Assembly (NCBI GenBank): GCA_002403455.1
Contig: DHHV01000025.1
Coordinates: 1 to 40,673, forward strand
DNA length: 40,673 nt
Reading direction: 5' to 3'
Origin: Hyphomonadaceae bacterium UBA4763
Lineage (GTDB): Bacteria > Pseudomonadota > Alphaproteobacteria > Caulobacterales > Aquidulcibacteraceae
Both the position numbers and the translations under genes were made by a program. Position 1 is the first letter of the stretch. The number at the start of each line of letters is the position of its first letter. The notes under the pieces are model-generated. The model saw nothing but the letters and a program-made list of their open reading frames with translations. It had not been told where the DNA came from and did no database searches. Positions 1 through 8,714 of this stretch are shown in pieces.

Positions 1-43
1 ATCATTCGCTTCGACGCTTGGCCCAGGCCGGGATGCGAATGAT
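1..43. repeat. 9-bp inverted repeat at left window edge
   Basis: Positions 1-9 (ATCATTCGC) are the exact reverse complement of positions 35-43, with a 25-base GC-rich spacer. It could be the hairpin of a terminator for a gene to the left, but no T-run follows. The rest of 44-174 shows no gene I can support. Confidence 0.35.
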
Positions 44-174
44 TGGGCTAAAAGCTCCACTAGCCTCGACTCTTTTCCGAAAACCTGGCGATCACGATCA
101 TGATTTCACGTTGATCCAAGCGTTGCCCGTGTTATGCACGTCACACTTTGGTCTTGTTGCAATGTATCTCGTCA

Positions 175-441
175 ATGAGGCACCTGGATAAAGCGCGCTC
201 GATGAAACTTGCCAGTATGCTTATCCTCAGCGTCCTGTTGGTCGTATCCTTGGCGTTCGCTATATATTCTGCATTGCGCCTTGCAGGCGTATCGATGACA
301 GTGCATGGCTGGATAGCGATGGGGCTTGGCGCTTTTTTGACGCTTAGTTTAGGAGCGGGGCTCATGGCCCTGGTTTTCCTGTCGGCGCGCAATGGTTTTG
401 ATGATCAACAATCAATTGCCTCGGATAACGATGTGACGTGA
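175..441 (+). CDS. small two-helix membrane protein, unknown function
   Basis: I do not recognise a family. The product is about 88 residues. A short basic N-terminus (MRHLDKARSMK) precedes a first hydrophobic helix (about residues 11-32), a short loop, a second helix (about 42-65) and a polar, Asp/Ser-rich tail, so it should sit in the inner membrane with two spans. In-frame ATGs lie at 175 and 202 and neither has a convincing Shine-Dalgarno sequence; a TTG at 148 is also open. It stands alone upstream of a tRNA gene on the other strand. That it is a gene rests on the alternation of hydrophobic and polar segments and the lack of a better ORF. Confidence 0.55.
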   Translation: MRHLDKARSMKLASMLILSVLLVVSLAFAIYSALRLAGVSMTVHGWIAMGLGAFLTLSLGAGLMALVFLSARNGFDDQQSIASDNDVT

Positions 442-504
442 TCGTATGGTTCTGCCGGTTTTAAGCAGGCATCGGGTGGGTTCCACGAGAAATAGGTGGC
501 GTCC

Positions 505-579
<75 letters not shown>

Positions 580-625
580 ATTGGGCGGCCAGCATAACAA
601 GGCCACGCGCGCCTGCCAAGCCCGC

Positions 626-2815
626 TCAATAACGCGCCCGGATCGTAAACCGCGCCGACCGCGACGCGCCCGTCGTGATATTGTTGTCGGTATGGGCGGT
701 GGGGAAGAAATCGGTATTGCCGATATTTTCGATATTGATTTGCGCCTCGATCTTTTCCGTCAACCGAAAGAACAACGCCGCATCGATCCGCACAAAGTCC
801 GGCAAGGTCACCGCATTGCTGATCGTCGCAAAGCTATCGCCCTGATAGAACACACCAAGACCTATGCCGAACCGTTCAAAGACGTCATAGCGCGACCAGG
901 CCGAGAACACATGGCGCGGGACCTGGCCGACTTGGCGGCCGGCTGGCGCGGCGGTCGTCGTCTCGGTGATTTCGGCGTCCTGGAAAGTGTAGGCCAGACT
1001 AACATTCCACTTTTCGGTGATCGCGCCCGACAGGCTCGCTTCGACGCCGCGGCTGCGTTGCGCGCCGGTCAGCACGATGACGCCCGCTTCGGCGGCCGGC
1101 GCGCGGGTGTTCAGCCGCTCCAACTGGTAGACTGCGAGATTGACCGCGATTCGTGCCGTGATGTCCCATTTCGCCCCGATCTCGTAATTATCAAAGCGCT
1201 CCGGCTCTAGCGCCTCCAAACTGAGGTCCAGCGATAAGAATTGGTCGCCCGATTGCGGCAAGAAGGAGCGGCTGAACGAACCATAAAGCGAGGCCGCCTC
1301 AACCGGCTTGAACGTCACCCCGACGCGCGGCGATACGAAGCTATCGTTCCGCACGAAAGTCGCATTGGCGAGAAAGTCCTGAACCTCAAGATTGAATTGA
1401 TCAAAACGCACGCCGATGATCACATCGACCCAGCGGCCAAAGCCGATTTGGTCTTGGACATAGACCGAATAGATATCGGCGCCAGTGCGCACCGATCGAT
1501 TGCCATTGCCGGGCCGGAACGTGATTGGCGGGATCGCCAAAGGGTCGGTCACCGGGATCACGGTGCGCCGGCCAAACACCGTTGTCGGCACGCCGCTGTC
1601 AAAAAAGCCGTTGATGCGCTGATTGACCGTCGTCTGATTGCCAAACTCAATGCCCGCCAGCACGATATGCTCGGTTCCAAGGCCGCTGGCGCGCCAGGTT
1701 AAATTGCTCTGGCCGAAAATGTTTTCTCGTTCCGTTGGGTCGAGATAAGCCTCGATGCCGACCTGTTGCGCGCCGGTTACGGCGTTAATGCTGATCGGCG
1801 TCGCCGGAAACACATTGCGATAGGTCTTGTCGAACGTCCCAAAGCTGAATTTGGCGTCGAGCGTTAAGTTGTCATTGACGTCATGCTCGGCGCGGGCGGT
1901 GACGACATGCGCCAGCAAATCCGACTCATTCAGCTCCGGGCTGCCAAAGAATTGCCGGTCAAAGCCGCGCGCCGGCAAGCCGGCAATCGAGGGCACGCCG
2001 CGATCAACGATCCGGTCATCGCTGGCATATTCATAGCCGATGACAAGGCGCGTCGCCTCCGTCGGGCGCCAGCCAAAGGTCGGGTTAAACCCGATCCGCT
2101 CAAATTCAAACACATCGCGATGATTGCGACCGTCTTCATAGAGCGCATTGAGCCGCAGCGCCGTCGTCTCGCTCAGCGTCTTATTGGCGTCGGCGCTGAG
2201 GATATAGGCGCCGAACGTATCAGCGCCCGCCTCAAAGCTGAACGCATCGCCCGAAAAAGGGATCTTGGTGACGCGATTGACGACGCCGCCGCCGCCGCCG
2301 CGCCCGAAGATCAAGGCATTCGGACCTTTCAGCACTTCCACCCGCTCGACATTGTAAAAATGCCGGAAGAATTGCACGTCGTCGCGCAAGCCATCGACGA
2401 AGAAATCGGCCGTCGTGTTATTGCCGCGAATGGTGACTTGGTCGCGATGGCCCTCGCCCTGGCCGATCGTGGCGCCGGGCACGAGGCGGATCACCGCATC
2501 GAGGCTGCGGATCGCTTGGTCATCCAGCAGATCGCGCGTGATGACGCTGATGCTTTGCGGGATATCCACCAGCGCCGTGGCGGTTTTGGTCGCTGAAACC
2601 GTCTCTTGTGGGACATAGCCGTCCTGTTTGCCGGTGCGCACGATCGTCTCGTGGCGCAATTCCTGGTCCTTCAACGCATCCAGCGCGCTGTCCGGCCCCG
2701 CGAGCGCCGCCTCGTCCGCCGGGCTGGCGCGTTCGGGCTCCGCCGCCAGCGCGCCGGACAAAAAGAGCACCGAGGCGCCGCTCATTAGCGCGCCAACCAC
2801 ACCTGATCTCGTCAC
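626..2815 (-). CDS. TonB-dependent siderophore receptor
   Basis: Outer-membrane gated barrel of 729 residues for ferric-siderophore uptake, energised by TonB-ExbBD. Residues 1-25 are a signal peptide ending in ALAA. The plug domain follows (about 70-190), with the conserved segments DIPQSISVITRDLL, FVDGLRDD and VEVLKGPNALIFGRG; the rest alternates like a beta barrel and ends in an aromatic residue (RARY), as outer-membrane proteins need. The GRGGGGGVVN and VDGLRDD forms resemble catecholate receptors such as Fiu/PiuA, but I cannot name the substrate. The start is a GTG at 2815 with a purine-rich stretch upstream. Three spaced 15-bp dyads 57-142 bases upstream suggest iron-responsive control. 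No siderophore biosynthesis genes are nearby, so it may take up xenosiderophores. Confidence 0.93.
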   Translation of the reverse strand: MTRSGVVGALMSGASVLFLSGALAAEPERASPADEAALAGPDSALDALKDQELRHETIVRTGKQDGYVPQETVSATKTATALVDIPQSISVITRDLLDDQAIRSLDAVIRLVPGATIGQGEGHRDQVTIRGNNTTADFFVDGLRDDVQFFRHFYNVERVEVLKGPNALIFGRGGGGGVVNRVTKIPFSGDAFSFEAGADTFGAYILSADANKTLSETTALRLNALYEDGRNHRDVFEFERIGFNPTFGWRPTEATRLVIGYEYASDDRIVDRGVPSIAGLPARGFDRQFFGSPELNESDLLAHVVTARAEHDVNDNLTLDAKFSFGTFDKTYRNVFPATPISINAVTGAQQVGIEAYLDPTERENIFGQSNLTWRASGLGTEHIVLAGIEFGNQTTVNQRINGFFDSGVPTTVFGRRTVIPVTDPLAIPPITFRPGNGNRSVRTGADIYSVYVQDQIGFGRWVDVIIGVRFDQFNLEVQDFLANATFVRNDSFVSPRVGVTFKPVEAASLYGSFSRSFLPQSGDQFLSLDLSLEALEPERFDNYEIGAKWDITARIAVNLAVYQLERLNTRAPAAEAGVIVLTGAQRSRGVEASLSGAITEKWNVSLAYTFQDAEITETTTAAPAGRQVGQVPRHVFSAWSRYDVFERFGIGLGVFYQGDSFATISNAVTLPDFVRIDAALFFRLTEKIEAQINIENIGNTDFFPTAHTDNNITTGASRSARFTIRARY

Positions 2816-2871
2816 AATCTTGCCTTTCCCCCGCGTCGATCGCCTTGGCGTCGGCGCGCCTCATCTCGTAC

Positions 2872-2957
2872 TGCGAATTAGTCGCAACAGTGATCTTGCA
2901 CGGAACTTAGTGCGACGCAATCGCAAATTTCGTGCGCAAGTTTGACGCAATGTCGCA
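2872..2957. promoter_or_regulatory. three spaced 15-bp dyads, putative iron-regulator operators
   Basis: Three 15-base dyads lie between the TonB receptor start and the terminator: TGCGAATTAGTCGCA at 2872-2886, TGCGACGCAATCGCA at 2911-2925 and a weaker TGACGCAATGTCGCA at 2943-2957. The first two share the outer half-sites TGCGA and TCGCA. The 7-1-7 geometry with TGC...GCA ends fits the alphaproteobacterial Fur box style (established knowledge). Assignment to Fur rather than another regulator is inference. Confidence 0.5.
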
Positions 2958-2979
2958 GGCGCCCATTCCTTCCGCGCCC

Positions 2980-3013
2980 AAAAAAGACCCCGCTTCGGCG
3001 GACCGAAGCGGGG
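2980..3013 (-). terminator. rho-independent terminator
   Basis: On the minus strand a perfect 11-bp stem (CCCCGCTTCGG with CCGAAGCGGGG) with a 4-base loop is followed by TCTTTTTT. It should end transcription from the glycine-zipper gene (3164-3745), about 150 bases past its stop, and so shield the TonB receptor promoter. Confidence 0.85.
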
Positions 3014-3065
3014 CAGTCGCGGTCAGATGCGGGGGAGGAGAACCGCCTGACGTCGGGGAACAAAA

Positions 3066-3110
3066 GCATTTTCAAGCGAAGTGGGAACCGGTTCGCATTA
3101 AGAAAATGCG
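3066..3110. repeat. extragenic palindromic repeat
   Basis: Nested palindrome: outer arms GCATTTTC (3066-3073) and GAAAATGC (3102-3109), then GCGAA/TTCGC, with GAACCGGTTC at the centre. This type of dispersed intergenic palindrome is common in Hyphomicrobiales and related alphaproteobacteria (from memory). A degenerate relative lies at 20027-20051. Confidence 0.7.
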
Positions 3111-3163
3111 TGAAAGCATCAATCTAGCGGAGCTTTATGGTCACTCTGTGACTTGAAGATTCG

Positions 3164-3745
3164 CTAGTTACGGTGCCAAACGCCGCGTTGATCTTGGCAA
3201 TATTTCACCGCTTCGATGAATTTGCCGCGACGGGTATGGACCACCTCCTTGCGGATCACGCAGACCGGCTCGTACACGACCGGCCGGCCGTAGTTAAAGC
3301 CGTCGCCGCGAAAGCCCGACTGGCGTCCGGGGCGGAAGCCGTCGTCGAAATCGTCAAAACGGCCGCCGCGCGGGCAGGCGCTATGGTCATGATAGCCGTC
3401 ATCAAAATGCGGCTGGCTGTAATTCACGACCTGCCCGTGATGCACGTCTTTGGCGATCAGCGATTTGCAATCGCGCGAGGCCGCAGTTGCGCCGGCAGCC
3501 CCAAGCGCGATGCCGCTCGCCGCCCCAATCAGCGATCCGGGCGCCCGATTGCCAGGGCCAGCGATCCGGTTGCCGGCGATGCCGCCGATCAACCCGCCGA
3601 TGACCGCGCCCGCGACTTGGTTGCCGCGGCGATTGTCGCGGCATTCGTCAAAAGCGTAAGCTTGGTCATGATAACCACCATGATGGGCGAAAGCCGGGCT
3701 CGCCAGGCCGAATGCGGCGATAGCGGCAAGAAACACAGCGCGCAT
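3164..3745 (-). CDS. secreted glycine-zipper protein
   Basis: Envelope protein of 193 residues. Residues 1-20 form a signal peptide ending in AFA. A glycine zipper follows (about 46-85) with repeated GxxxG spacing (VAGAVIGGLIGGIAGNRIAG), as in the 17-kDa surface antigen/Gly-zipper_2 families that insert into or associate with the outer membrane. The C-terminal half is rich in Gly, Asp, Phe and His. ATG 3745 is preceded by AAGGAAAAGATC, a good ribosome site. An open frame continues 190 codons further upstream but runs into the MBOAT gene and is not the start. The function is not known beyond an envelope-structural role. Transcription probably ends at the hairpin at 2980-3013. Confidence 0.8.
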   Translation of the reverse strand: MRAVFLAAIAAFGLASPAFAHHGGYHDQAYAFDECRDNRRGNQVAGAVIGGLIGGIAGNRIAGPGNRAPGSLIGAASGIALGAAGATAASRDCKSLIAKDVHHGQVVNYSQPHFDDGYHDHSACPRGGRFDDFDDGFRPGRQSGFRGDGFNYGRPVVYEPVCVIRKEVVHTRRGKFIEAVKYCQDQRGVWHRN

Positions 3746-3870
3746 GATCTTTTCCTTTTTCTCGCTCGACCGCAGCGGGGGATCGCTTTGGTCGCGCTGA
3801 CAACTCAGCGACGAGAAGAGGAATAGAATTTTCGACCTGAATGTGTTCTGAAACGACTGTTGTTTCCCGT

Positions 3871-5304
3871 TCAGAATTGAAAATAAACAAACGGCGCCGC
3901 CTGCAACGGGTAAAGCGCCAGCGCTATCGCCGCGAGCGCTCCCCACGCCCCCCAATAAACCGGGCTCGGCAAAGTCGCTGCCCGCCAGGGCTTGTTGCGC
4001 CATCGACCAAGACCGTGATCCACCGCCAAAGCAGCGAGCGGCGCCAGCCACACCCAGCCGATTGACTGGCCCTCCGTCGGCCCCAAGAACACGAAAGCGT
4101 GAAGCGCGGCTTGCGCATCCGCCCAATCTTGCGCCCGGAACGGCCCCCATAGCGCCATCACAAACCAAAAGGTCAGCGCCCAGCCGACAAAGCGGACCAG
4201 GTCCGGCGCGCTTTGCCGCAACGCCGCGATTTGCCCCGCGACAGCGCGATGGACGGCCAGACCCAATCCATGCGCGACGCCCCACACCACAAATCGCCAG
4301 GCCGCGCCATGCCACAGCCCGCCTAGCGCCATGGTCGCCAACAGATTGACTTGCGTCGCAAATGCGCCGCGCCGATTGCCGCCTAAGGGAATGTACAGAT
4401 AATCGCGCAGCCAGCTCGACAGCGAAATATGCCAGCGCCGCCAGAATTCAGCGATCGACAGCGCGCTATAGGGAAAGCGGAAATTGCGCGGAATGTAATA
4501 GCCGAACAAGGCCGCCGCCCCGATCGCCATGGTCGAATAGCCGGCAAAGTCGAAATAAATCTGCGCACCGAACGCCACGGTCGCCCCAATGATGCTGACC
4601 CCGTCAAAGCTCGCCAAAGGCGCGGCGCCGGCGCCGGTTCCATAGACCTGATCGACAATCGGGGCGATGTTATCGGCCAGCAAGGCCTTGTAGATAAAGC
4701 CGAGGATGAACAACCGTACGCCCAACGCGGCGCGGCGCGGCGACCAATGATGATCGCGGTCCATTTGCGGAAAAAACCGGGCGGCGCGGACGATCGGCCC
4801 CGCCACCAATTGCGGGAAAAACAACACATAAAGCGCGACTCGGTCGAGCCGCGTTTGCGCCGCCAAATCGCCGCGCCGCACATCGATCACGTATGACATC
4901 GCCTGAAATGTGTAGAAACTGATGCCGACCGGCAGCACGATCTCTAACGTTGTAAAATCAGCGCGTCCGCCCAAGCGCGCCAGCAAAAGCGCGGCGCTCT
5001 CGGCAAAAAAGTCGAAATATTTGAAAAATCCGAGCACCAAGAGCGAGGCGCCGACGCCGATCGCCATCGCCATATTACGCGCCGCCGCCGAGAGCCGCGC
5101 GTCGCCCGCCACCAACGCGGCCGCATAATTGACGCCGGTGACAAGGCCCACGAGGCCTAAAAACCGCCAATCCCACCAGCCGTAAAAGATGATCGAAGCG
5201 ATCAGCAACAACGCCAGCCGCGCTTCCTTGCCCTTCAGCGCCAGCCAATAAAGGCCCAGCACCAGCGGGAAAAACACCAAAAAAGCGACGGAGGTGAAAA
5301 TCAT
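3871..5304 (-). CDS. MBOAT-family O-acyltransferase (AlgI-like)
   Basis: Polytopic inner-membrane acyltransferase of 477 residues, from the family that passes acetyl groups across the membrane for modification of exported polysaccharide (AlgI, DltB, PatA). The family signatures are visible: FWRRWHISLSSWLRDYLYIPLGG in the middle and GLWHGAAW with the invariant His just after. It starts at ATG 5304 (MIFTSVAFLVFFP, a typical AlgI N-terminus). This overlaps the stop of the upstream SGNH-like gene by 4 bases (ATGA), so the two are translationally coupled. No alginate or other polysaccharide synthase cluster is in view, so the acceptor is unknown. Confidence 0.92.
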   Translation of the reverse strand: MIFTSVAFLVFFPLVLGLYWLALKGKEARLALLLIASIIFYGWWDWRFLGLVGLVTGVNYAAALVAGDARLSAAARNMAMAIGVGASLLVLGFFKYFDFFAESAALLLARLGGRADFTTLEIVLPVGISFYTFQAMSYVIDVRRGDLAAQTRLDRVALYVLFFPQLVAGPIVRAARFFPQMDRDHHWSPRRAALGVRLFILGFIYKALLADNIAPIVDQVYGTGAGAAPLASFDGVSIIGATVAFGAQIYFDFAGYSTMAIGAAALFGYYIPRNFRFPYSALSIAEFWRRWHISLSSWLRDYLYIPLGGNRRGAFATQVNLLATMALGGLWHGAAWRFVVWGVAHGLGLAVHRAVAGQIAALRQSAPDLVRFVGWALTFWFVMALWGPFRAQDWADAQAALHAFVFLGPTEGQSIGWVWLAPLAALAVDHGLGRWRNKPWRAATLPSPVYWGAWGALAAIALALYPLQAAPFVYFQF

Positions 5305-6404
5305 CGGGCGCGCGCTTCTTCTGTTTGCGCGGTCGCTGCAGGTCCCTCGTTCTTGCGGCGTGCGATGATTTCTTGGGCCAGCCAATCGGCGTAGATTGAC
5401 GCGCCGTCCGCCAATAAATGGGCCCGATCAAACCAGAACGGCCCCTCCAGCTGTTGAAGTAAATCAGGATCTGTTGGCGCAATGCAGGGGAATGCGCTCT
5501 TCGCGCAAATCGCCGCGACGTAAGCCCGCCCGTTAGCCTCTAAAACCGGCGGTTTATAGAGCCAAATCTCGTTGATCCCGCGACGGCGCAGCTTTTCGGC
5601 AATCCGCGCGCGCGCGGCCTGGCCAAATCGCCCTTCTTGGGGCGCATCGGCATTGCTTCGAAGATTGTCCGAAATAAAGTCGGCGCTCAAATCTTCACGC
5701 GGCGTGTGTTCAGCCAGAAAACCGCTGGCGGGTTTTGCGTCGCGCAAAAAAACGCCTTTCGCCAGCGCGCCGGCGTTCACCCAATTCAGCAAAAAATGCA
5801 TCGGCGTGAGCGCAGCGACTTCCGCCAGCCTTCTGGCGCCGTCCGGCGGGCTTTCTTTTACTCCCGCCAGAATTGCTGGGGTTGCCTCCGGCGAAAATTG
5901 CGCAATCGCCCGGTCGGAAAATTTAGCGACCCGAAACACATAAAGCGGATCAGCGTCAAATTCTTCGCTCGGCTCAAGAAAAACCGCGACCGGCGGACGC
6001 TCGACCGCCTCGAGTAAAGCGAACAGCCAATATTCGCGCTCTTGCCAGGACGCGCCCTGCAAGGACAGATTAACCGCGCGCCAGTTAAGGCCATTTGTCC
6101 GTAAACGCGCGGTCAACCGCTCGTCATCCAGGCCATTGCGCGAATAACTCGCGCCAACAAAAAGCGCGTAATCACCTGTATTCTCATCGATTATATCTGC
6201 AGCGACGCGCGCAATGCCGGCAAATTCGGTGTCGCGCTCAATCTTGCCCCATGACATTCCAACGCGGATCGCTGCGGCGCCGACGACAAATCCAATGCTT
6301 AAAGCTGCGATCGCCGCCCAAATCGAACCAATTTTGCCGCCCCGCAACCTGTGCCCGGCCAGCGCCAACGCGGCAGTCGCCAATCCGAGCACCCAAATCG
6401 CCAT
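5301..6404 (-). CDS. SGNH/AlgJ-like partner of the MBOAT acyltransferase
   Basis: Protein of 367 residues with two N-terminal hydrophobic segments (about 1-17 and 27-48) and an extracytoplasmic domain. GASYSRNGLDDE (about residue 84) looks like the SGNH block I nucleophile region, and FDRAHLLADGASIYADWL near the C-terminus carries the Asp-x-x-His of block V. Such proteins transfer the acyl group delivered by an MBOAT partner onto a polymer (AlgJ/AlgX, PatB logic). The pairing with 3871-5304 by a 4-base overlap supports this. Overall similarity to a named family is weak and the acceptor is unknown. Confidence 0.72.
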   Translation of the reverse strand: MAIWVLGLATAALALAGHRLRGGKIGSIWAAIAALSIGFVVGAAAIRVGMSWGKIERDTEFAGIARVAADIIDENTGDYALFVGASYSRNGLDDERLTARLRTNGLNWRAVNLSLQGASWQEREYWLFALLEAVERPPVAVFLEPSEEFDADPLYVFRVAKFSDRAIAQFSPEATPAILAGVKESPPDGARRLAEVAALTPMHFLLNWVNAGALAKGVFLRDAKPASGFLAEHTPREDLSADFISDNLRSNADAPQEGRFGQAARARIAEKLRRRGINEIWLYKPPVLEANGRAYVAAICAKSAFPCIAPTDPDLLQQLEGPFWFDRAHLLADGASIYADWLAQEIIARRKNEGPAATAQTEEARAR

Positions 6405-6488
6405 CTTCGACCCGCCCGCCGGACCTTCCCGACGACAGCTATTACTTACACGCAGATCACTAAAGGCGGCTTAAATCGGGATTTTCTC

Positions 6489-7382
6489 TCAACAATCGAC
6501 AGAGTTTAGCTCCTTTTGCGCCGCGAATATGGCCGCGCTGACTGCTGTTTCCCAGGGGCCTTCCTTTGTGTCGCGATCGGTTCCCGTCGGGAAAAGTATC
6601 GCGCGCGCGGAATTCACCAGGCCGCCTTGCCAGCCATCGCCATCCCGTCGAAAGCCGGAAAGCGCTGATTTTGCGCTGGCGCCTTGCGCGCCAAAGCCCG
6701 GAACCAGAAACGGCGTATTGGGCAGTAAGTTCCGGATTTCTAACGCTTCTTCGGGGGCCGTCGCGCCGACGACCGCCATCATGGACGACCAGTCGCTTTC
6801 GGTCCGCGTCAGTTGCGCCGCGATCGGCGCCAGCATGGCGGCAATATGAAGATAAAGCGGTCGACTATTAACGTGTTGATTTTGCAGCGCAATTGCGCCG
6901 GGATTGGAAGTGCGCACGAGGACTGCGACGCCCTTGCCCGTCGCAGAAGCGGCTTCTGCAAAAGGCGCAATAGAGTCAAGGCCCATATAGGGCGAAATTG
7001 TCAAGCAATCGGCTTCCAATGCTGGGTCCGGCCCAAGATACGCTTTGGCGTAATAACCGCCGGTTGCGCCAATATCACCACGCTTTCCGTCTAAAATGAC
7101 CAATAAACCAGCTTGCTTTGCCGCGGCGCAGACGCGTTCCAGCGCTTTTATGCCTGCTGCTCCCCAGATTTCAAACAAAGCCATTTGCGGCTTTACTGCG
7201 GCTATTCTATGCGCGGCGAGACCAATCACCGCGAGGCAAAACGCCTCCGCCGCCGCAGCGCCCGGCGGCCCGAAGATGCGAGGTATCTTATCAGGATAAG
7301 GGTCAAGACCGACGCAGAGCGGGCCAAATCTTCGCGTCGCTTTCGTCAAACGTGATGCAAATCCTGAAAATATCTCGCTCAT
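6489..7382 (-). CDS. pyrF: orotidine 5'-phosphate decarboxylase (type 2)
   Basis: Cytosolic enzyme making UMP from OMP, the last step of de novo pyrimidine synthesis. At 297 residues it is the long type-2 form. Near the N-terminus VGLDPYPDKIP carries the first substrate-binding Asp; AAVKPQMALFE provides the binding Lys (residue 64); LDGKRGDIG supplies the catalytic Asp-Lys-Asp array (D98, K100, D103), with Gly replacing the common Ala. The ATG at 7382 overlaps the end of the upstream protease gene by 4 bases, so it is probably co-transcribed with that gene and the DUF350 gene. No other pyrimidine gene is nearby. Confidence 0.95.
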   Translation of the reverse strand: MSEIFSGFASRLTKATRRFGPLCVGLDPYPDKIPRIFGPPGAAAAEAFCLAVIGLAAHRIAAVKPQMALFEIWGAAGIKALERVCAAAKQAGLLVILDGKRGDIGATGGYYAKAYLGPDPALEADCLTISPYMGLDSIAPFAEAASATGKGVAVLVRTSNPGAIALQNQHVNSRPLYLHIAAMLAPIAAQLTRTESDWSSMMAVVGATAPEEALEIRNLLPNTPFLVPGFGAQGASAKSALSGFRRDGDGWQGGLVNSARAILFPTGTDRDTKEGPWETAVSAAIFAAQKELNSVDC

Positions 7383-8212
7383 CTTGTTACGCAGACAACC
7401 TTTGCAACGACAAAACGGTTTCGCAATTCATTTGCCGCATACCAATAATCCTCAACACCGATTTGCCCAATCGGGGCGCCATCAGCGAATTCCCCCGATT
7501 CGCGCAAAAACCGGGCAATAGTAGAAGGCGACGATGTATAAATTCGTCCGCGACGACTGGATTCGGCGATGGTAATACCGATGACATTGCCATAGCGGTC
7601 CAGAACAGGACCACCGCTCATCCCACCCAATGTTCCGCTAAGTCCGCGCGTGCGGCCGCGTTCCGCCCACGCGATGACCGGTTCATCAAGCGCGTAGCGT
7701 CCACGGGCAATCAGCCGTTCTCTCCCCAAAAGCGTCGAGGTCGCTTCCCCCGGTTGGCCTTGGGGAAATCCGACGTGAAATCCCGGTTGCGAGACTCGCA
7801 AATCATCGACCAATGAGAGCGCAATGGCGTCCGGCGCGCGCTGGGTGCGCAGCATGGCGACGTCGGCAATTGGCGAAATCGTCACCGACCGCACCGGCAA
7901 CAACGTCGTGGGCCCCACGGCCAAGCCGACACGGGCGCAACCGTCGACGACGTGCCGCGCCGTCAGCCAGACGCCGTCTTCGGCGATCGCAAAGGCCGTG
8001 CCGATCGAGGGTCCAGGCGGGCCGACCTCCACTTCAATGGTCGGATCAAATTGCGTCGGCGGCGGCAGAAGCGGCCCGCTTTCCGACGGGCGCGGCGCGG
8101 CAATGTCCGGGGGCAAAGGCTCTGGCGCGTCGCGCCGCTCAAAGCGGTTCGTTACGCCCCAAAAGATGAGCGCCAATGCCCCCGCATAGATCAGCCAGTC
8201 GGGGACCCGCAT
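7379..8212 (-). CDS. membrane-anchored trypsin-like serine protease
   Basis: Protein of 277 residues with an N-terminal membrane anchor (about residues 6-20), a proline-rich linker (28-65) and a chymotrypsin-fold domain facing the periplasm. The triad is visible: His87 in TARHVVDG, Asp117 in ADVAML and Ser199 in GMSGGPV. There is no PDZ domain, unlike DegP/DegQ. Its substrate is unknown. The gene follows the DUF350 gene by 5 bases and overlaps pyrF by 4. The cluster suggests membrane-coupled proteolysis, but this is inference. Confidence 0.85.
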   Translation of the reverse strand: MRVPDWLIYAGALALIFWGVTNRFERRDAPEPLPPDIAAPRPSESGPLLPPPTQFDPTIEVEVGPPGPSIGTAFAIAEDGVWLTARHVVDGCARVGLAVGPTTLLPVRSVTISPIADVAMLRTQRAPDAIALSLVDDLRVSQPGFHVGFPQGQPGEATSTLLGRERLIARGRYALDEPVIAWAERGRTRGLSGTLGGMSGGPVLDRYGNVIGITIAESSRRGRIYTSSPSTIARFLRESGEFADGAPIGQIGVEDYWYAANELRNRFVVAKVVCVTR

Positions 8213-8217
8213 GATGT

Positions 8218-8652
8218 TTAACGCAAAAGCCGCAAAGCGGGATCAGATACAGCCGACGCTAAAATCACCGCGGTCGCAATCTTGACGCCCACCAGAAAAA
8301 AGGCGGCGCCCGTTTCATCGTTTTCGATGCGTTTTGGCAAACTATTCAGGAACAGATCAACGATTCGAAACATCAATAATTGAATTAAAAGCGTGACAAC
8401 GCCCCATAACAACATTTCAATGGATGAAAAACTCGCCGCTAAACAGGCGCCCAACGGAATCGCTAGACCCACAAAGGCCCCCGCCAGCGAAACGCCGGCT
8501 GCCGTGTTTCCAGCGCGCACCAGCGCGATCTCTCGATGCGGCGTCAGGATAACATAAGCAAAAGCGCCGGCGCCAAACAGGCCGATTGTAAGCGCAAAAA
8601 CGCTCAAAAAATGCGGCGCAGCGGCGCTAAAACTCTGCAAAACCGGACCCAT
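8218..8652 (-). CDS. DUF350 family inner-membrane protein
   Basis: Hydrophobic protein of 144 residues with four predicted helices (about 14-34, 48-70, 77-98, 118-135). The arrangement and the AGNTAAGVSLAGAFVGLAIPL segment match the DUF350/YjfL-type proteins, whose function is not established. ATG 8652 is preceded by GGGGAGG at a good distance; an upstream open ATG at 8685 is less likely. The next gene, the serine protease, starts 5 bases after its stop, so the two are probably coupled. Confidence 0.8.
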   Translation of the reverse strand: MGPVLQSFSAAAPHFLSVFALTIGLFGAGAFAYVILTPHREIALVRAGNTAAGVSLAGAFVGLAIPLGACLAASFSSIEMLLWGVVTLLIQLLMFRIVDLFLNSLPKRIENDETGAAFFLVGVKIATAVILASAVSDPALRLLR

Positions 8653-8714
8653 TTTCGGCCTCCCCACACGCAAAACAAGGCGCATTTCGCGCGCCTAACC
8701 AGGGTTTTTCCTCG

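Noticed and set aside
581..2596. Long open frames on the plus strand opposite the TonB receptor
   Set aside because: They are Arg/Ala/Asp-rich antisense frames produced by high GC codon bias; the minus strand carries a full recognisable receptor.
3746..4315. 190-codon N-terminal extension of the glycine-zipper gene
   Set aside because: It runs into the MBOAT gene, lacks homology, and ATG 3745 has its own ribosome site and signal peptide.
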